A DNA stretch of 64,000 bases from Scilla litardierei (taxonomy: Eukaryota; Streptophyta; Magnoliopsida; Asparagales; Asparagaceae), in contig CM061141.1 of NCBI GenBank assembly GCA_030789695.1, positions 322,013,938 to 322,077,937 of the forward strand, given 5' to 3'. The position numbers and the translations under genes are program-made. The stretch's first letter is position 1. Each line of letters starts with the position of its first letter. Below the pieces are notes generated by a model. The model worked only from the letters and a program-made list of their open reading frames with translations, ran no database searches and had not been told where the DNA came from. Shown piece after piece: positions 10,371 to 22,800 of the stretch.

Positions 10371-10440
10371 CTGAGAGATTTATCGCAGGAATCAAAGAAG
10401 AATGATCCGATTGTGAGTGTGAGAGAGAGAGAGACTATAG
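10371..10440 (-). other. Non-coding first exon of the RING-variant gene
   Basis: Pyrimidine-rich leader (TCTCTCTCTC near 10420-10435, read on the minus strand) ending at the donor at 10371. The transcription start is a guess; no clear TATA box was seen. Confidence 0.4.
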
Positions 10441-11095
10441 GGTTTCTATTGCTTCTCGAGGACGCGTTCGTCCTATGAAAACAAGGGGCGACAAATGGGA
10501 GATTTTTTTAAAAAAAATTGGTTTTACGAAAGAGACGATTGAGAACAGATAATTTCCCCCGCTCTAATCCAAGTCTAATCTGCTCCATTTGAGAGCGGCG
10601 GCGGGACCCATAGGGGAGGCGTAGGTCCCACATTGATGGTTGACGTGTAACCGATTCGGACTCGAATCGGATTCCTGTATCGGACCCCGAAACTGATAAT
10701 GTTTACGAATTCGGACTACTGGGGTTCGGATTGAAATCCCTTTTTCCTTATCAAGCTCAGATCGGATGCCTGGTTGAACTAAACTCAAGCAAAAAATTAA
10801 TGAAAATAGTTTCATTTTTACTACATGGAATTGATAAAATTTTTACTACGTCTTCTCATCAAATTGTAACACATTGTTTTCTACAACTTTATTGGCAAAT
10901 TGAAATTTCTCCTAATAAATTTTATTTTGATAAGCGTCATTCCATGCTAATTATCATGTTATCACGGTTTTAAATTTGACAACTCATACTCAAATCTGAT
11001 CCGATAAGAATCGGATTTAAAATACTAGATCCAAATCCAAAAAATACTAAACTGGTGAGTCAGACCCTTGGACACCTAATTGAGTTGGCCAGATG
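10441..11095. other. Upstream region of the RING-variant gene
   Basis: No gene seen. It would contain that gene's promoter, but no element can be named with confidence. Confidence 0.4.
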
Positions 11096-11099
11096 GTGT

Positions 11100-11880
11100 G
11101 ACCCATGAACGTGTTTTTTGTGCTTCAAATTTCGTGTTTTGGGCCTGACACGACCGTGCTACCATTTTGGACCGTTAGCACGGCCGTGTCTTATTTACAG
11201 AGACTCATATTGCAGCATGGATGGCAGCACTGTCGTGTCACCAAAAACAGAGAGCCAGACTGCAACTCGGACGGCAGCACGACCGTGTCACCAAAAACAG
11301 AGAGTCCGACTGTAGCACGGACGGCATCACGGCCGTGTCACCTATAGTCGGCTTAAATATGAGATCTAGGTTAGGGTTTTGATCTAAAATATAATCTAAT
11401 CGGACGGCTGAGATTCCACACGACCGATGGAGCTATTTAACCCACTCTTAGGGTTTATTTTAGAGAGTGTGCGTGTCGTCATCAAGTTTCTTCTAACTCG
11501 CGCGTCTTGGAGCTTTGGTGCATGAATTGGTGAGTGATCTTCTTGAGATTTCTTTGTGAAATTCACTGTAATCGTCTTCATGTTATCTCTGTTTTCGGGT
11601 TGAGGGATTTTGGGTGAGAGCTTTTGTTTTCTTTGCTTTTGGTCAGATTTGAGATCTCCATTGGGTTTTGTGAGAAGAGTTTGAACTCCACACTTAGAGT
11701 TATTGGTGCTTTCTTTTGATTGAAGAAGATTGATTCTCTCTGATCATATTAGTGGAAACAGTCATCGGAAAGCTGGACGTAGGTCGTCAGTGGGACGAAC
11801 CAGGGTAAACACTGTGTCGCTTAATTTGTGCTTTCCTGCTTTTGTCACTTTTCGTATTACAGGTTTTTATTTGCTTGGAT
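11100..11880 (+). repeat. Copia-like LTR fragment or solo LTR
   Basis: The part at 11757-11815 (GCTGGACGTAGGTCGTCAGT followed by GACGAACCAGGGTAAACACT) resembles the R/U5 part of Tork/TAR-type copia LTRs. Candidate TATA boxes lie at 11355 and 11435. Upstream, 11145-11345 holds four repeats of a CACGACCGTGTCACC-like motif. No primer site, pol or matched second LTR was found. Confidence 0.4.
11145..11345. repeat. Imperfect tandem repeats with CACGACCGTG motif
   Basis: Units of about 60 bp carry GGCAGCACGACCGTGTCACC and CAAAAACAGAGAG. They sit where the U3 part of the LTR-like fragment would be, so they may be old promoter repeats. Confidence 0.6.
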
Positions 11881-12440
11881 ATTGTGCTATTGTGGTGTAT
11901 CTCTGAAAGATTGTGGCGTAGCGATTGTTGGGTAGCTATCCACCTTTTGAAGGGATTGCTTCCGCTGTTTGTCTTCCGTTTGTAGGATTTTATCCCAACA
12001 GAACGAGCCTTCCATCGGAGGTTCTAAATTTGGGGTGCAGTCAAACTCCGGAAGCTTATTGTTTTGGTAAAAGCACATCATGCTCGATGGCTAATCTAAA
12101 TGGGCTAGTTCAGAACAAAATTTATGGTGGTTAGATAAATGTCCGAATATGAGAAATTCGACCATCAACTTTTTGAGGAGATATGCACTTGTAAAAAGTC
12201 CCCATTCCACTGTTCTCTTAGTTGCCGTCATTTTTCAATTAAATCTTTGTATTCTAAAACCACAATGCATCAAAGATTTAGTAAAACCATATGGTTTTGC
12301 TCTTTGATCGTATAGTTGCAAATTAAGGGTTTTATTGTAATAGATCTCTTGGAGCATCCAGAATCCTGATCAAATAGAAAAACACTTTGGGTTTATTAGA
12401 TTTTGAAAATAAATGGTACACATCATCTTTAAAAAAACAT
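11881..12440. other. No gene supported
   Basis: A short frame at 12085-12134 (MANLNGLVQNKIYGG) stops early and has no recognisable domain. The rest is AT-rich. Confidence 0.4.
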
Positions 12441-12445
12441 AAAAT

Positions 12446-12565
12446 TGTTGTGAAGGGAAAAGTAGAGCACTATGTGTAAAGGGTTAGGAGCCCCCTTACC
12501 CTCATATATATAGCTTTCAATGAATGGGTGGATACCCAATGGGCCTCATGGGCCTATTCATAACA
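12446..12565 (-). repeat. 3' LTR of element A
   Basis: 120 bp. On the minus strand it runs TGTTATGAATAGGCCCATGA to CTTCACAACA. A run TCATATATATAGC suits a TATA box. Confidence 0.9.
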
Positions 12566-12900
12566 CTTCCCATTATCTAACCAACATTGAATAAGAGGTG
12601 GATTCTTTAGGATCCGAGTTAGGATAACTGCCTTGTTAAATAAAGAACAGTTTATCCATAACTTCCCATGTTTTAGGGATGTGTCTAGGGGTGGATACTT
12701 CAGGATCCAAAGTCAACGAGGTTGCCTCGTCAGAACCTTGACTATGGAAAACCATGTGGGAAAAACCAATAGCCAAGGGAAAAGAGTACAACTCTGCGGT
12801 TGACTCCCCCTCATCTGACCAAGCTTCAGGCTTGCAGATTTCCTATAAATCTATACATCAGTCTCATATGTATATATACATTCATAGTTCTCTCATCCTG
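12566..12900 (-). promoter_or_regulatory. 3' non-coding region and polypurine tract of A
   Basis: AATGGGAAG (12566-12574, minus) is the likely plus-strand primer. The stretch 12690-12830 (CTATGGAAAACCATGTGGGA and around) is shared with element F, where it is duplicated. Confidence 0.6.
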
Positions 12901-12915
12901 ACCCAGTTTACATTT

Positions 12916-14645
12916 TCACACTCTCCTCATCCCAGTCCAATTTACAAGTTTCTCAAAGATACTAGTAGGCATGGATTTGGTAAGCAAATCCGCCAAGTTA
13001 TTACATGATTGGATCTTCTGAACCTCAATCTGTTTTTGCTTCTGAAGGTCATGCGTCCAGAAGAACTTGGGAGAGATATGCTTCGTCTTGTCGCCTTTGA
13101 TGTAGCCGTTCTGTAGCTGGGCTATACATGCTGCATTGTCTTCATGGAGTGGAGTAGGCTTAAGAACGCCGATCATCAGGCCGGTAGAGGTGAGGATGTG
13201 TTGGATAATAGAACGTAGCCAGAAGCTCTCTTTGCTTGCTTCGTGGATTGCTAGAAGTTCTGAATGTGTGGATGAGACAGTCGTCATAGTCTGCTTCACA
13301 GATCTCCAAGATATGGCAGTGCCGCCATAGGTGAACATGTATTCGGTCCGAGACTTCTCTATGTGAGGATCGGATCTGTAACCTGCATCCGCATAACCAA
13401 CTAAACCAATTGTTGCCCCTTTCCTGTAGAATAGACCTAAGTCTATGGACACTTGGAGGTAGCGCAGAAGATGCTTAACTCAGGCCTAGTGCTGCTATGT
13501 AGGTGCAGCACTATATCTGTCTAGTAGGTTGACTGCAAATGCTATGTCAGGGCGAGTGCAGTTAGCCAAGTAAAGGAGTGCACCGATAGCACTTAGATAA
13601 GGCACTTCAGGGCCTACTACTTCCTCCCCCTCTTCCAGCAGCCGGAAGAGGTCTTTATGCACATCCAATGATCTAACGATCATTGGGGTACTGAGGGGGT
13701 GGCACTTATCCATTTGGAACTTTTTCAATAAGTTCGATGTATAAGTTGACTGATGTAACAGGATCCCATCGTTAAGATGCTCTATTTGAAGAACTAAACA
13801 GAATTTCGACTTTCTGAGGTCTTTCATCTCGACAGTTTCTGTCAGGCTTCTAGAAATCTCAGTGATCTCTCCAGGAGATCCGATGAGGTTCAAGTCGTCC
13901 ACATAGACGGCTATAATGACGAATCTTTTTACCTTTGCTCTTATAAAGATGCAAGGGCAGACTGCGTCATTTGCAAATCATTGCTTTGCGAGTAATTCGC
14001 TCAGTCTATTATACCACATTCTTCCAGATTGTTTTAAACCATATAATGATCTTTGCAGTTTCACTGAGTAGATGTCACGTTGTCTCTAATTTTTAGTGCT
14101 GCAGGCAAAGAATAGCCGTCGGGCAATCTCATATTGTCACGGTCTAAATTGCCATATAGGTATGCAGTCACGACGTCCATAAGCTGTATATCCAGACCTT
14201 TTTGAGCTATTAAGCCAATAAGGAATCGAAAGGTGATCGCGTCCATGACTGGGGAGTATGTGGCATCAAAATACACCCCTGGACGTTGGGTAAAACCCAG
14301 CGCTATAAGTCTTACTTTGTAGCGAACGATCTCATTTTGTTCTTTTCTTTTTCTAACAAATACCCATTTATAACTCACAGGTTTTACACCGTTTGGTGTC
14401 TGGACAATAGGTCCGAAGACCTTGCGTTTTGTGAGTGAATCCAACTCCACTCCTATCGTCGCTTTCCAATTTGGCCAATCATCTCTGCTTTGACATTCTG
14501 TCAGAGAGTGTGGTTCAATATCATCATCGCAGTACGCGCCGTTGATGGCAATATTACACGCAAATGTGTCATCTATAATTGTGCTCTTTCTATCCCAATA
14601 CTCCCCAGTTCGTACATAATGTATCGAAACTTCATTTTCTCCCAA
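12916..14645 (-). pseudogene. RT and RNase H region of element A
   Basis: RT copies RNA to DNA; RNase H removes the RNA. Frame 14645-14061 covers the RT start (YKWVFVRKRKEQNEIVRYKV; QLMDVVTAYLYGNLD) and is cut off by a stop and frameshift. Frame 13902-13495 starts just after the YVDD position (13910-13921) and continues STPMIVRSLD and TRPDIAFAVNLL. Frame 13452-12916 is RNase H (VGYADAGYRSDPHIEKSRTE; STHSELLAIHEA) ending in ADLLTKSMP, the usual copia end. At least three disruptions make it inactive. Confidence 0.9.
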
Positions 14646-14699
14646 TTTTTCCTTTGTTTAAGAGTTTGGAAGAGATGGGGTAGCAGGGCTTATAGTAGC

Positions 14700-16520
14700 A
14701 TCCTATGGTGGTATTGTTTTACCATTGCCAATGGTCCTACCCTTTCGAGGGACTTGGTCCTTGGATCCCGGTGGTCGTCCTCTCTTTTTAAGAGCTCCAA
14801 CCATCTCTGCTGCAGGTGGATTATATCCATTTCGCAGTATGTCAATCCTAGCTGGAGTGTTAGCAGCAGGGACGCGTGATCTGACAATCTTCTGGTTGTC
14901 AGTAAATTTGTCCGGTAAGAGATGGACAGTGTTTTGGATATGGAGAATCTTCAGGACCTCCTCACACTGGCTTGTGGGCGGATCAAACTGACTTAGTGTC
15001 TTTGTATTCCAAGTGATACTCTCTAAAGCTTCAGGCTTCTTGGTTTGTAAGCATAGTTTTGGAAATGATATTTCATCAAATTCACAGTCTTCTAGACGTG
15101 CCTTAAAAACGTCTCTCGTAAGGGGTTCTAGGAATCTTATTATGGAGGGCGTGTCAAACCCAACATAAATCCCTAAACGACGTTGTGGACCCATCTTTGT
15201 CCTTTGTGGTGGTGCTATGTGGATGTATACTGCACAGCCAAATATTCTCAAGTGTGAGACAATTGGTGGAACTCCAAGTGCTAATTGCATAGGAGAAGAT
15301 TACTGACCTCCAGAAGGTCTTAATTTTATTAAGGATGCAGCATGCAATATTGCATGACCCCATCATTCACTGGCAACTGGGATTGAAGTAATAATGGACA
15401 AGCAATCCATTGCATTCTCTTAATTAGAGATTCTGCTAACCCATTTTTGGGTGTGAACATGTGCTATAGGATGTTCGACTTCAATGCACTGTGCTTGGTA
15501 ATAGTCTAGAAAGACTTGTGATGTATACTCCCCCGCATTATCCAGACGAAGTTTCTTTATCTGGTAGTCGGGGAAGTGGGCCGGCAACCTGATTATCTGA
15601 GCTAAAAGCTTAGACAGTGCTAAGTTACGGGTGGACAGTAGACACACATGTGACCACTTAGTAGATGCGTCTATCAGGACCAAAAAGTACCTGAAAGGAC
15701 CACTTGATGGGTGTATAGGCCCACAAATGTCTCCATGGATTCTTTCCAGAAAGCTTGGAGACTCCAAGTCCACTTTAAGTGGAGAGGGTCTCGTAATTAG
15801 TTTACCATTGTAACAGGGTGGACATGGGAATTTACCTTTTTGAAGAATCTTTAGGTTCTTCAAATTTATACCCCCTGAGCTTTTTATGATGCGGTACATC
15901 ATAACAGATCCAGAGTGTCCCAGTCTACTATGCCAGAGTTGGAATTCTGGTGTTTGAGGGCACCGTATGTGCTCCGTTAATAATGTTTCTAGAGAGTGAA
16001 TACTTGTTTGGTAGAGTCCCGTGTGGAGTCCCTTGAAACGTTCCACAATGGTTTTTGTACCATTTGTAAGAGACGTTACGTACAAGTATTCTTTTTCATT
16101 ATCATCGACCGTCTCTAAGTGATAACCGTTTAAACTGATATCTTTAAAGCTTAGGAGGTTTCGGATTAATTTAGGTGAGTATAACGCATCTCTAAGTTTA
16201 ATGAGTGTGTGATTGTGGAGCAATATGATTGCTTTTCCTAATCCTTCTATTATATCAGCTGGTCCTGATATTGTTCTCAATGGACCAGAATAGCTACTAA
16301 TGCTCGTAAAGTAGTCTATACTTTGAAGGATAGAGCGCGTTGATGCACTGTCCACTAGGAATATGGTTTCCATATCTATATAAAAAACATTCAAGCAATA
16401 AATAATACGAAAGGGGAAAATACTTTCATTTATATTAAAATGCTGAATAACGAGAATAGTTTGACATAAAGCAAGATACACTGCAGGAAAGGAAGATACA
16501 TTACTAGAAAATAAAATGCA
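14700..16520 (-). pseudogene. Protease and integrase region of element A
   Basis: From about 16370 the frame reads LVDSASTRSILQSIDYF, a copia protease site with Asp-Ser-Ala instead of Asp-Ser-Gly. The gag-pre-integrase/zinc part follows (LWHSRLGHSGSVMMYRI; CPPC), then the integrase core (HGDICGPI, LIDASTKW, RLDNAGEYTS). The frame 16571-15420 is closed by a stop near the third catalytic residue; 15290-14703 continues with MGPQRRLGIYVGFDTPSIIR, the linker toward RT. Its upstream end meets element B at 16526, which separates pol from gag. Confidence 0.88.
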
Positions 16521-16925
16521 GATGGTGTTGAGTATTGATTCCCTGGATTGGTTTTGATGATGAGCAAACATAAATATCGTGAACTAACTCCTTTGTGAGC
16601 GCAGTTACGGAGATCGTCGCCAACTTACTTCGTACATCAAAAGCGACGTATCAAGACTTCTCAAAGCACGTGATCGTGTGCCTAAAGCTTCGTTGAAGCT
16701 CTAGGAGCATTATTGAAGTCAAGAGTTTCGGATTGAAGCTTTGAAGATGGTTCGTCAAGTTTATTTATATAGTCTTCTAGTTTCTTTCCGTAGAATGTTA
16801 AGTCTTGAGTAGGTCTTACATTATTAGAGCTAGGATTATCATAGAAGCCCATAGAAACTTTTCCGAAGCTTCGCGCTTCATTTGGCGGCTTCTAGTGCAT
16901 CTTAGTTGGTTCAAGAAGAAGAACC

Positions 16926-18461
16926 TGTTGGATCTGGATCTAAGCCTAGAGGGGGGGAATAGGCTTATAAAAATTCTCGTGCAACCCACGAGAAATCACA
17001 CGCAGTTATAGCACAATCAACCAGATGTAGAGTATAGAAAAACAGTCACAGCATGCACATGCGATATACCCTGGTTCGGTCGCACCCACGACCTACATCC
17101 AGCCCCAAAAGCAATACTAGATTATTAGAGTTAACTGGTACAACCTGTAGCTAGGGCACCAACCCTATACTCACCTGGCTCTCAGCACCTGCACTCACCA
17201 AAGTGCCCAAACAATAACAATACTAGTAAAGCCTCTCTCTCTTGGCTAGCCCCAACTAGCCAAGTCCCCAAACAAATAATAAATCGTTTTACAGAGATCA
17301 CAAAACCAAATCACAAATAAAATAAGGTTCAGAGTTTAGAATTGCTCAATCGTGACGGTGTTGATGTCTCTGTCAATCAGCGCGAGGTCAGATAAATCTA
17401 ACAAGTAGTAGTCCCCTTTGAAGTCCCCTTAATCAGTGCGTTGCGGCCTAGAGTAATGTCTGAAGCAAGTCACGGCGTTGCACAGATCTCTGATGCTAGC
17501 AGATCACAAACTCCTCCAATAATTGAAACTTGCAGCTCCCCAAAAAAAATTGTTGTTGTTAAGAAACTCAAGCTTGGGAGAAAAGAGATCAGCCCACTCT
17601 TTGAATCATGCGGCTCCCAACACAAACAAAACAAAAAAGAAAATAATGTGACACGTTTGCTTTTGGTTATCAAAATGGAAGTGTATTCTGTTTTTGGCCT
17701 TGGCTTCTCATTTTGCTTTTCAAAAGGGGTTTTTTTTAGTGCGGCTGTGCTGGGAGATTTGAGAATTTCGAAGGGGTTTTCAAAAAATGAGACTATCGGC
17801 TGCCTTTTTCTTTTCAAAGCAATGTGCTTTCTCAAAAATAAATGAAGACCCCTGTAAAAAAGAATTTGGCTGACCTGGGAATCTCTTTGTTTTTCTTTGA
17901 TTGGAAGATGAACAAAAAAACCGAAAACAAAAGCTCCTGGGTTATTCTCGAAGAAAAAAAGACAACACTGCTCACCCTTTTTTAGGGTTCTTCAAATAAT
18001 GATGCCCTCCACAAAAGAAAACTGCGGCTTGCCCTTCTCAAAGTTGCGGCTGGCAACTAGGTTATTTTTCTTTTTGGCCGGCCTTTTGAGTTGGGAGATC
18101 ATTTATTTTCGGCCTGGGCTCTTGGTGTTTTATTAAGATGGGTTCTTGGACTTTTTGTGCGGCCTTTAAAGGATAGGAAGCTGTGGCTTGGTTTTCCAAG
18201 GAGAGATTAAGGAATTAATTCGGCCATGTGCGTAAGGGGATTTTTGGATCACAGGGCTTTGCTTAATAAGGCTAGAGTGACTCCTAGTAAATATAAGTCA
18301 GCACAAGCTAGGTTCTCCCCTTTCTCTATTGCACAATCGCCAAATCCTTCCGTGCATTAATCGCATGTTCGACGTTCCTGAAACACTTAACACACACGTT
18401 AAAACGTTCACACATGTTTGTTATCATCAAACACGAAGTTCATAGATCGTTGCTACCAACA
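16926..18461 (-). repeat. 3' LTR of element C
   Basis: 1536 bp, plus-strand ends TGTTGGATCT and GCTACCAACA. Short open frames in it are not genes; the same frames recur in the other LTR. Confidence 0.95.
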
Positions 18462-18476
18462 ATCTCCCCCTTTTGA
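18462..18476 (-). promoter_or_regulatory. Polypurine tract of element C
   Basis: On the minus strand CAAAAGGGGGAGAT directly precedes the 3' LTR. Confidence 0.8.
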
Positions 18477-19822
18477 TGATGACAAACTAAGTATAAGATT
18501 TGAGCAATGAAATTCCAAATAGTGTGTGTGATAGTGGGGCAATAGTGGGTGACATGCAATGAGATGACATGCAATGAGATGACATGATGTGCGAACAATG
18601 ATGTATAACGTATATCATGATGTGCGAACAATGATGTATAACGTATATCAATAAGCATGCTCCCCCTACTTTTGTGCTTCTCCAATATTCATGAATCCTC
18701 CCCCTTAATCAATCAATCATATATTCACGAGCATTACAAAGATAGTACCAAATGCCAAATACCAAATACCAAGCACACCAAATCTTCCCAAATTTTTCTC
18801 CCCCTTTGTTATCATCAAAAGTCATACCACGAAGTCAAAATCATATATTATGCAAAAAGAGAGTATTATTAACCATTACCAATAATTGCATGCATACACT
18901 CATAGAATAATCAAGGCAAAACCCAATGAAATTAAACAACGAAGACGTCAACACCAACGTGTAAAGTGCGATGATTAAAATTGAAGCACATAAGGAGAAT
19001 CATTAAGAAAAACAACCAAAAGCAATCCACTTTTTCCAAATAACATTCTATCACCTAGGATTGATTTTTCCCACCTCAGTAAAAACTGAGTTCAAGGTAC
19101 CGCACCCCAAAAACATAGCCTATAAGGACTCTTAGATGTGGGGGTGGTATTGCTTGACGAGTAAATACACCAACGCTAAAGTTACCCATAAAGCTTATGT
19201 TGGATACTCGTGGGTAATACCGTTGCCAAGGATTGTATCCATTTTTCATACGGAGCATGTATTTTCTTTTTTTTTCAATTTTTATACTTGTAGTAACATG
19301 TTTTTTAATGCTCAATTTTTATCCATAGCAAGGTATATCATATCCCTTAGATTTTCAGTTAAGTTTTCCTCCTACATTCACATTTCCAATTTCAAAAACG
19401 ATATCTCCAAATGTGCAACAATAATAATATATGTGGAAGTGAAGTAGGTGGTGTAGAAATCAAGTTATTTTCAGTCATTGAACATGTCCTGAATATTTAG
19501 AGAGATGGACATGCGCATGTAGCAAAAGAAATAATACACCAATTTCTACATAGATATGAAAATCATTCATGAATACTTCTTTTGGATGAATCAAAGAGAA
19601 AGATACACATTGAAGCACCATTTTTGTTTCGTTTTTCGTTTTTTTTTGTTTTTTTTTGTTTTTCATTTTTCATTTTTTTTTCGTTTTTGAATGCATGAGA
19701 TACTAAAGCAAACATGAGATGCAATCACACAAATAAAAAAATCATGCACACATAACAATGCAACTACTAGCACACAAACAAGAAAAAAAAATTCAAGCAT
19801 ACAAAAAGCATGGAGTCTCGTA
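18477..19822 (-). other. 3' non-coding region of element C
   Basis: AT-rich, no third ORF seen. At about 18550-18655 there are two short tandem duplications (ATGACATGCAATGAG; ATGATGTATAACGTATATCA). A homopolymer T-rich stretch lies at 19620-19690. Confidence 0.6.
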
Positions 19823-22800
19823 CTAAGTTTTATCAATAATACCAAGCTCAAGACGAAGACGACAGAAGCGAGCCTCAACCAAAGGTTTGGTGAATATGTC
19901 TGCAAGTTGAGATTCCGTAGGAACAAACTCCACAGACACATCCTCTTTAGTGAGGTGATCTCTAAGAAAATGGTGTCTTACGTCAATATGTTTAGTACGA
20001 GAGTGGTGGACGGGATTATTAGAAAGATCTATGGCACTCTTGCTATCACATCGAAGAGGAACTCTTTTAAGAGCTAGTCCGTAATCAGATAATGTTTGCA
20101 TCATCCACAATACTTGAGCACAGCAACTGCCGAGGGCAATATACTCTGCTTCAGTAGTGGATATGGCAACGCTATTTTGCTTACGGCTAGACCATGAAAC
20201 TAAAGAGTGTCCTAGCAAAAAACAAGTACCACTAGTGCTCTTTCTATCAGTTAAACTTCCCGCATAATCAGCATCAGAATAACCCACCAAATCAAAGTTA
20301 CCACTAGAAGGATACCAAAGGCCTAAAGTAGGTGTACTGATTAGGTACCTAAAGATCCTTTTAATGGCTTTCAAATGAGATTCTTTTGGGTTTGATTGAA
20401 AGCGTGCACACAAACATACATCAAACATTATATCAGGCCTAGATGCAGTCAAGTACAATAAAGAACCAATCATACCTCGATATAGCTTTTGGTCCACTGC
20501 AACTCCTTGTTCATCCCTGTCCATTTTCGTGTTGGGGCACATCGGCGTTCCAATTCCTTTAGACTTCTCCATCCCAAACTTTTTCAGAAGTTCCTTGATG
20601 TATTTGGTTTGAGATAGAAAGATGCCTTCCTTTCCTTGTTTTACTTGGAACCCCAGGAAATATTTCAGCTCTCACACAAGGCTCATCTCAAACTGATCCT
20701 GCATGAATTTCTCAAACTTTTGACATAGAAGATCGTTAGTAGCACCATAAATAATGTCATCAACATACATTTGCACAATGAGAAATTCTTCAGATTCATG
20801 CATCAAGAATAGTGTATTGTCAGCACTCCCCTTTTTAAAATTATTTTCCAACAAATATGTGCTTAGACGGTCATACCAAGCTCGTGGAGCTTGCTTAAGA
20901 CCATACAAAGCTTTTTCCAATTTATAAACATGGTTTGAAAAATTATGGCTTTCAAAACCTGGGGGTTGCTCAACAAATACCTCTTCTTTTAGGTAGCCAT
21001 TAAGAAAAGCGCTTTTTACATCCATTTGTTTCAGTTTGAGCCCTTTATAACTTGCAAAAGCTAGCAAGATTCTAATGGACTCAAGCCTAGCAACTGGTGC
21101 AAAAGTCTCATCCACATCAATCCCTTCAATTTGATTATACCCTTTAGCTACCAACCTAGCCTTGTTTCTAATAACATTACCAGATTCATCATGCTTATTC
21201 TTAAACACCCATTTAGTACCAACTACAGGATAATCAGTGGGTCTAGGTACTAGTTTCCAGACATTATTCCTGACAGATTGATTTAATTCCTCTTGCATGG
21301 CCAAAACCCAACTTTCCTCTTCTAAAGCAATATCTATAGTCTTAGGCTCTATTACAGAAATAAAGTCACCATAAATACATATAGCGCAAAGATCTCTAAA
21401 AGAGGAACGTGTGCGAATACCTGCCGTAGGCTCACCTAAGATTAAGTCTGGTGGGTGGTTTGGAGTGAATCTCAACTCTCCTCTGGTAACTATTTCATCT
21501 TGTATTTCTGTCGAATCAGTTTCAGCTTCTTTCTGTATTTCAGGTTGCTCCTCATTAACTTTTGGAATGCCTTGTTGTTCTACATTTTCCTCTTCAATGT
21601 TCTGCCTGCAATCCAAAGAATTTATATCAGATTCATCAAACTTTACATTTATAGATTCAACAATTGCAAGTGTGCGTTTATTATAAATCCTGTATGCTCT
21701 GCTCCTTGCTGAATATCCTACGAACACTCCCTCATCTGATTTTGATTCAAAGGTGCCAAGCTGATCTGCAGTATTTAATATAAAGCACCTGCATCCAAAA
21801 ACTCTAAAGTAAGAAACTTTCGGGGTGTTGCCATGCCATAGTTCATAAGATGTTTTATTTAGTATAGGTCTAAGCATAACTATGTTGCATACATGGCATG
21901 CCGTATTAATGGCCTCAGCCCAAAAAGACATAGGCAAGCTATATTCATTTAACATACTCCTAGCCATCTCTTTTAATGTGCGATTCTTTCTCTCGACCAC
22001 CCCATTTTGTTGAGGTGTTCTAGGAGAAGAGAATTCATGTAAAATTCCTTTTTCAAAACAAAATTTTTCAAAAATAGCATTTTCAAACTCACCTCCGTGA
22101 TCGCTTCTAATTTTTACAATGGAAGAATTTTTCTCATTAGAAACTTGTATGCAAAAGTTTTGAAAATGGTCAAATGAGTCTGATTTTTTGGCTAGGAAGT
22201 ATACCCATGTATATCTAGAGAAGTCATCCACCAATACTAAACAATACTTTTTACCTCCTAGGCTAGCAATGTCTGTTGGACCAAATAAATCCATGTGCAC
22301 TAATTCCAATATACGTGTGGTGGCAATTTCATTGATACTAGATAAAGTAGATCTAGTTTGCTTACCTCTGGTGCATGCCACACATAACTTACCATTCTCA
22401 TATGTCTGATGCGGTAGTCCTCTTACCAAATTTTTGCTTTCGAGCTTCTTTATCAATCCCATGCTTGCATGTGCTAATCGTCTATGCCATAGTGTGGCCT
22501 CTTCTTCACCTACAAGCAAGCATTTAGAAACAGTTAGTTCTTCAATCATAAGAGTATACACATTATTCTTTCTATTTGCAGTAATAATAATGTCACCTGT
22601 GGATCTATCAATGATTCTACAAAGTTTTTCATCAAATTCAACTTTCATACCTTTGTCACACAGCTGACTAATAGAAATGAGGTTATGTTTCAACTTTTCA
22701 ACCAATAGAACATCTGTAAGCCGAAAGGTGTCGTTACTTACAACACCTTTACCAATTACCTTGCATTTTCCATTGTCCCCTAAAGTAACACTTCCTCCTT

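Noticed and set aside
17441..17845. 134-residue open frame in the LTR of C (and its copy near 24521)
   Set aside because: It lies in an LTR, differs between the two copies by frameshifting indels, and has no domain.
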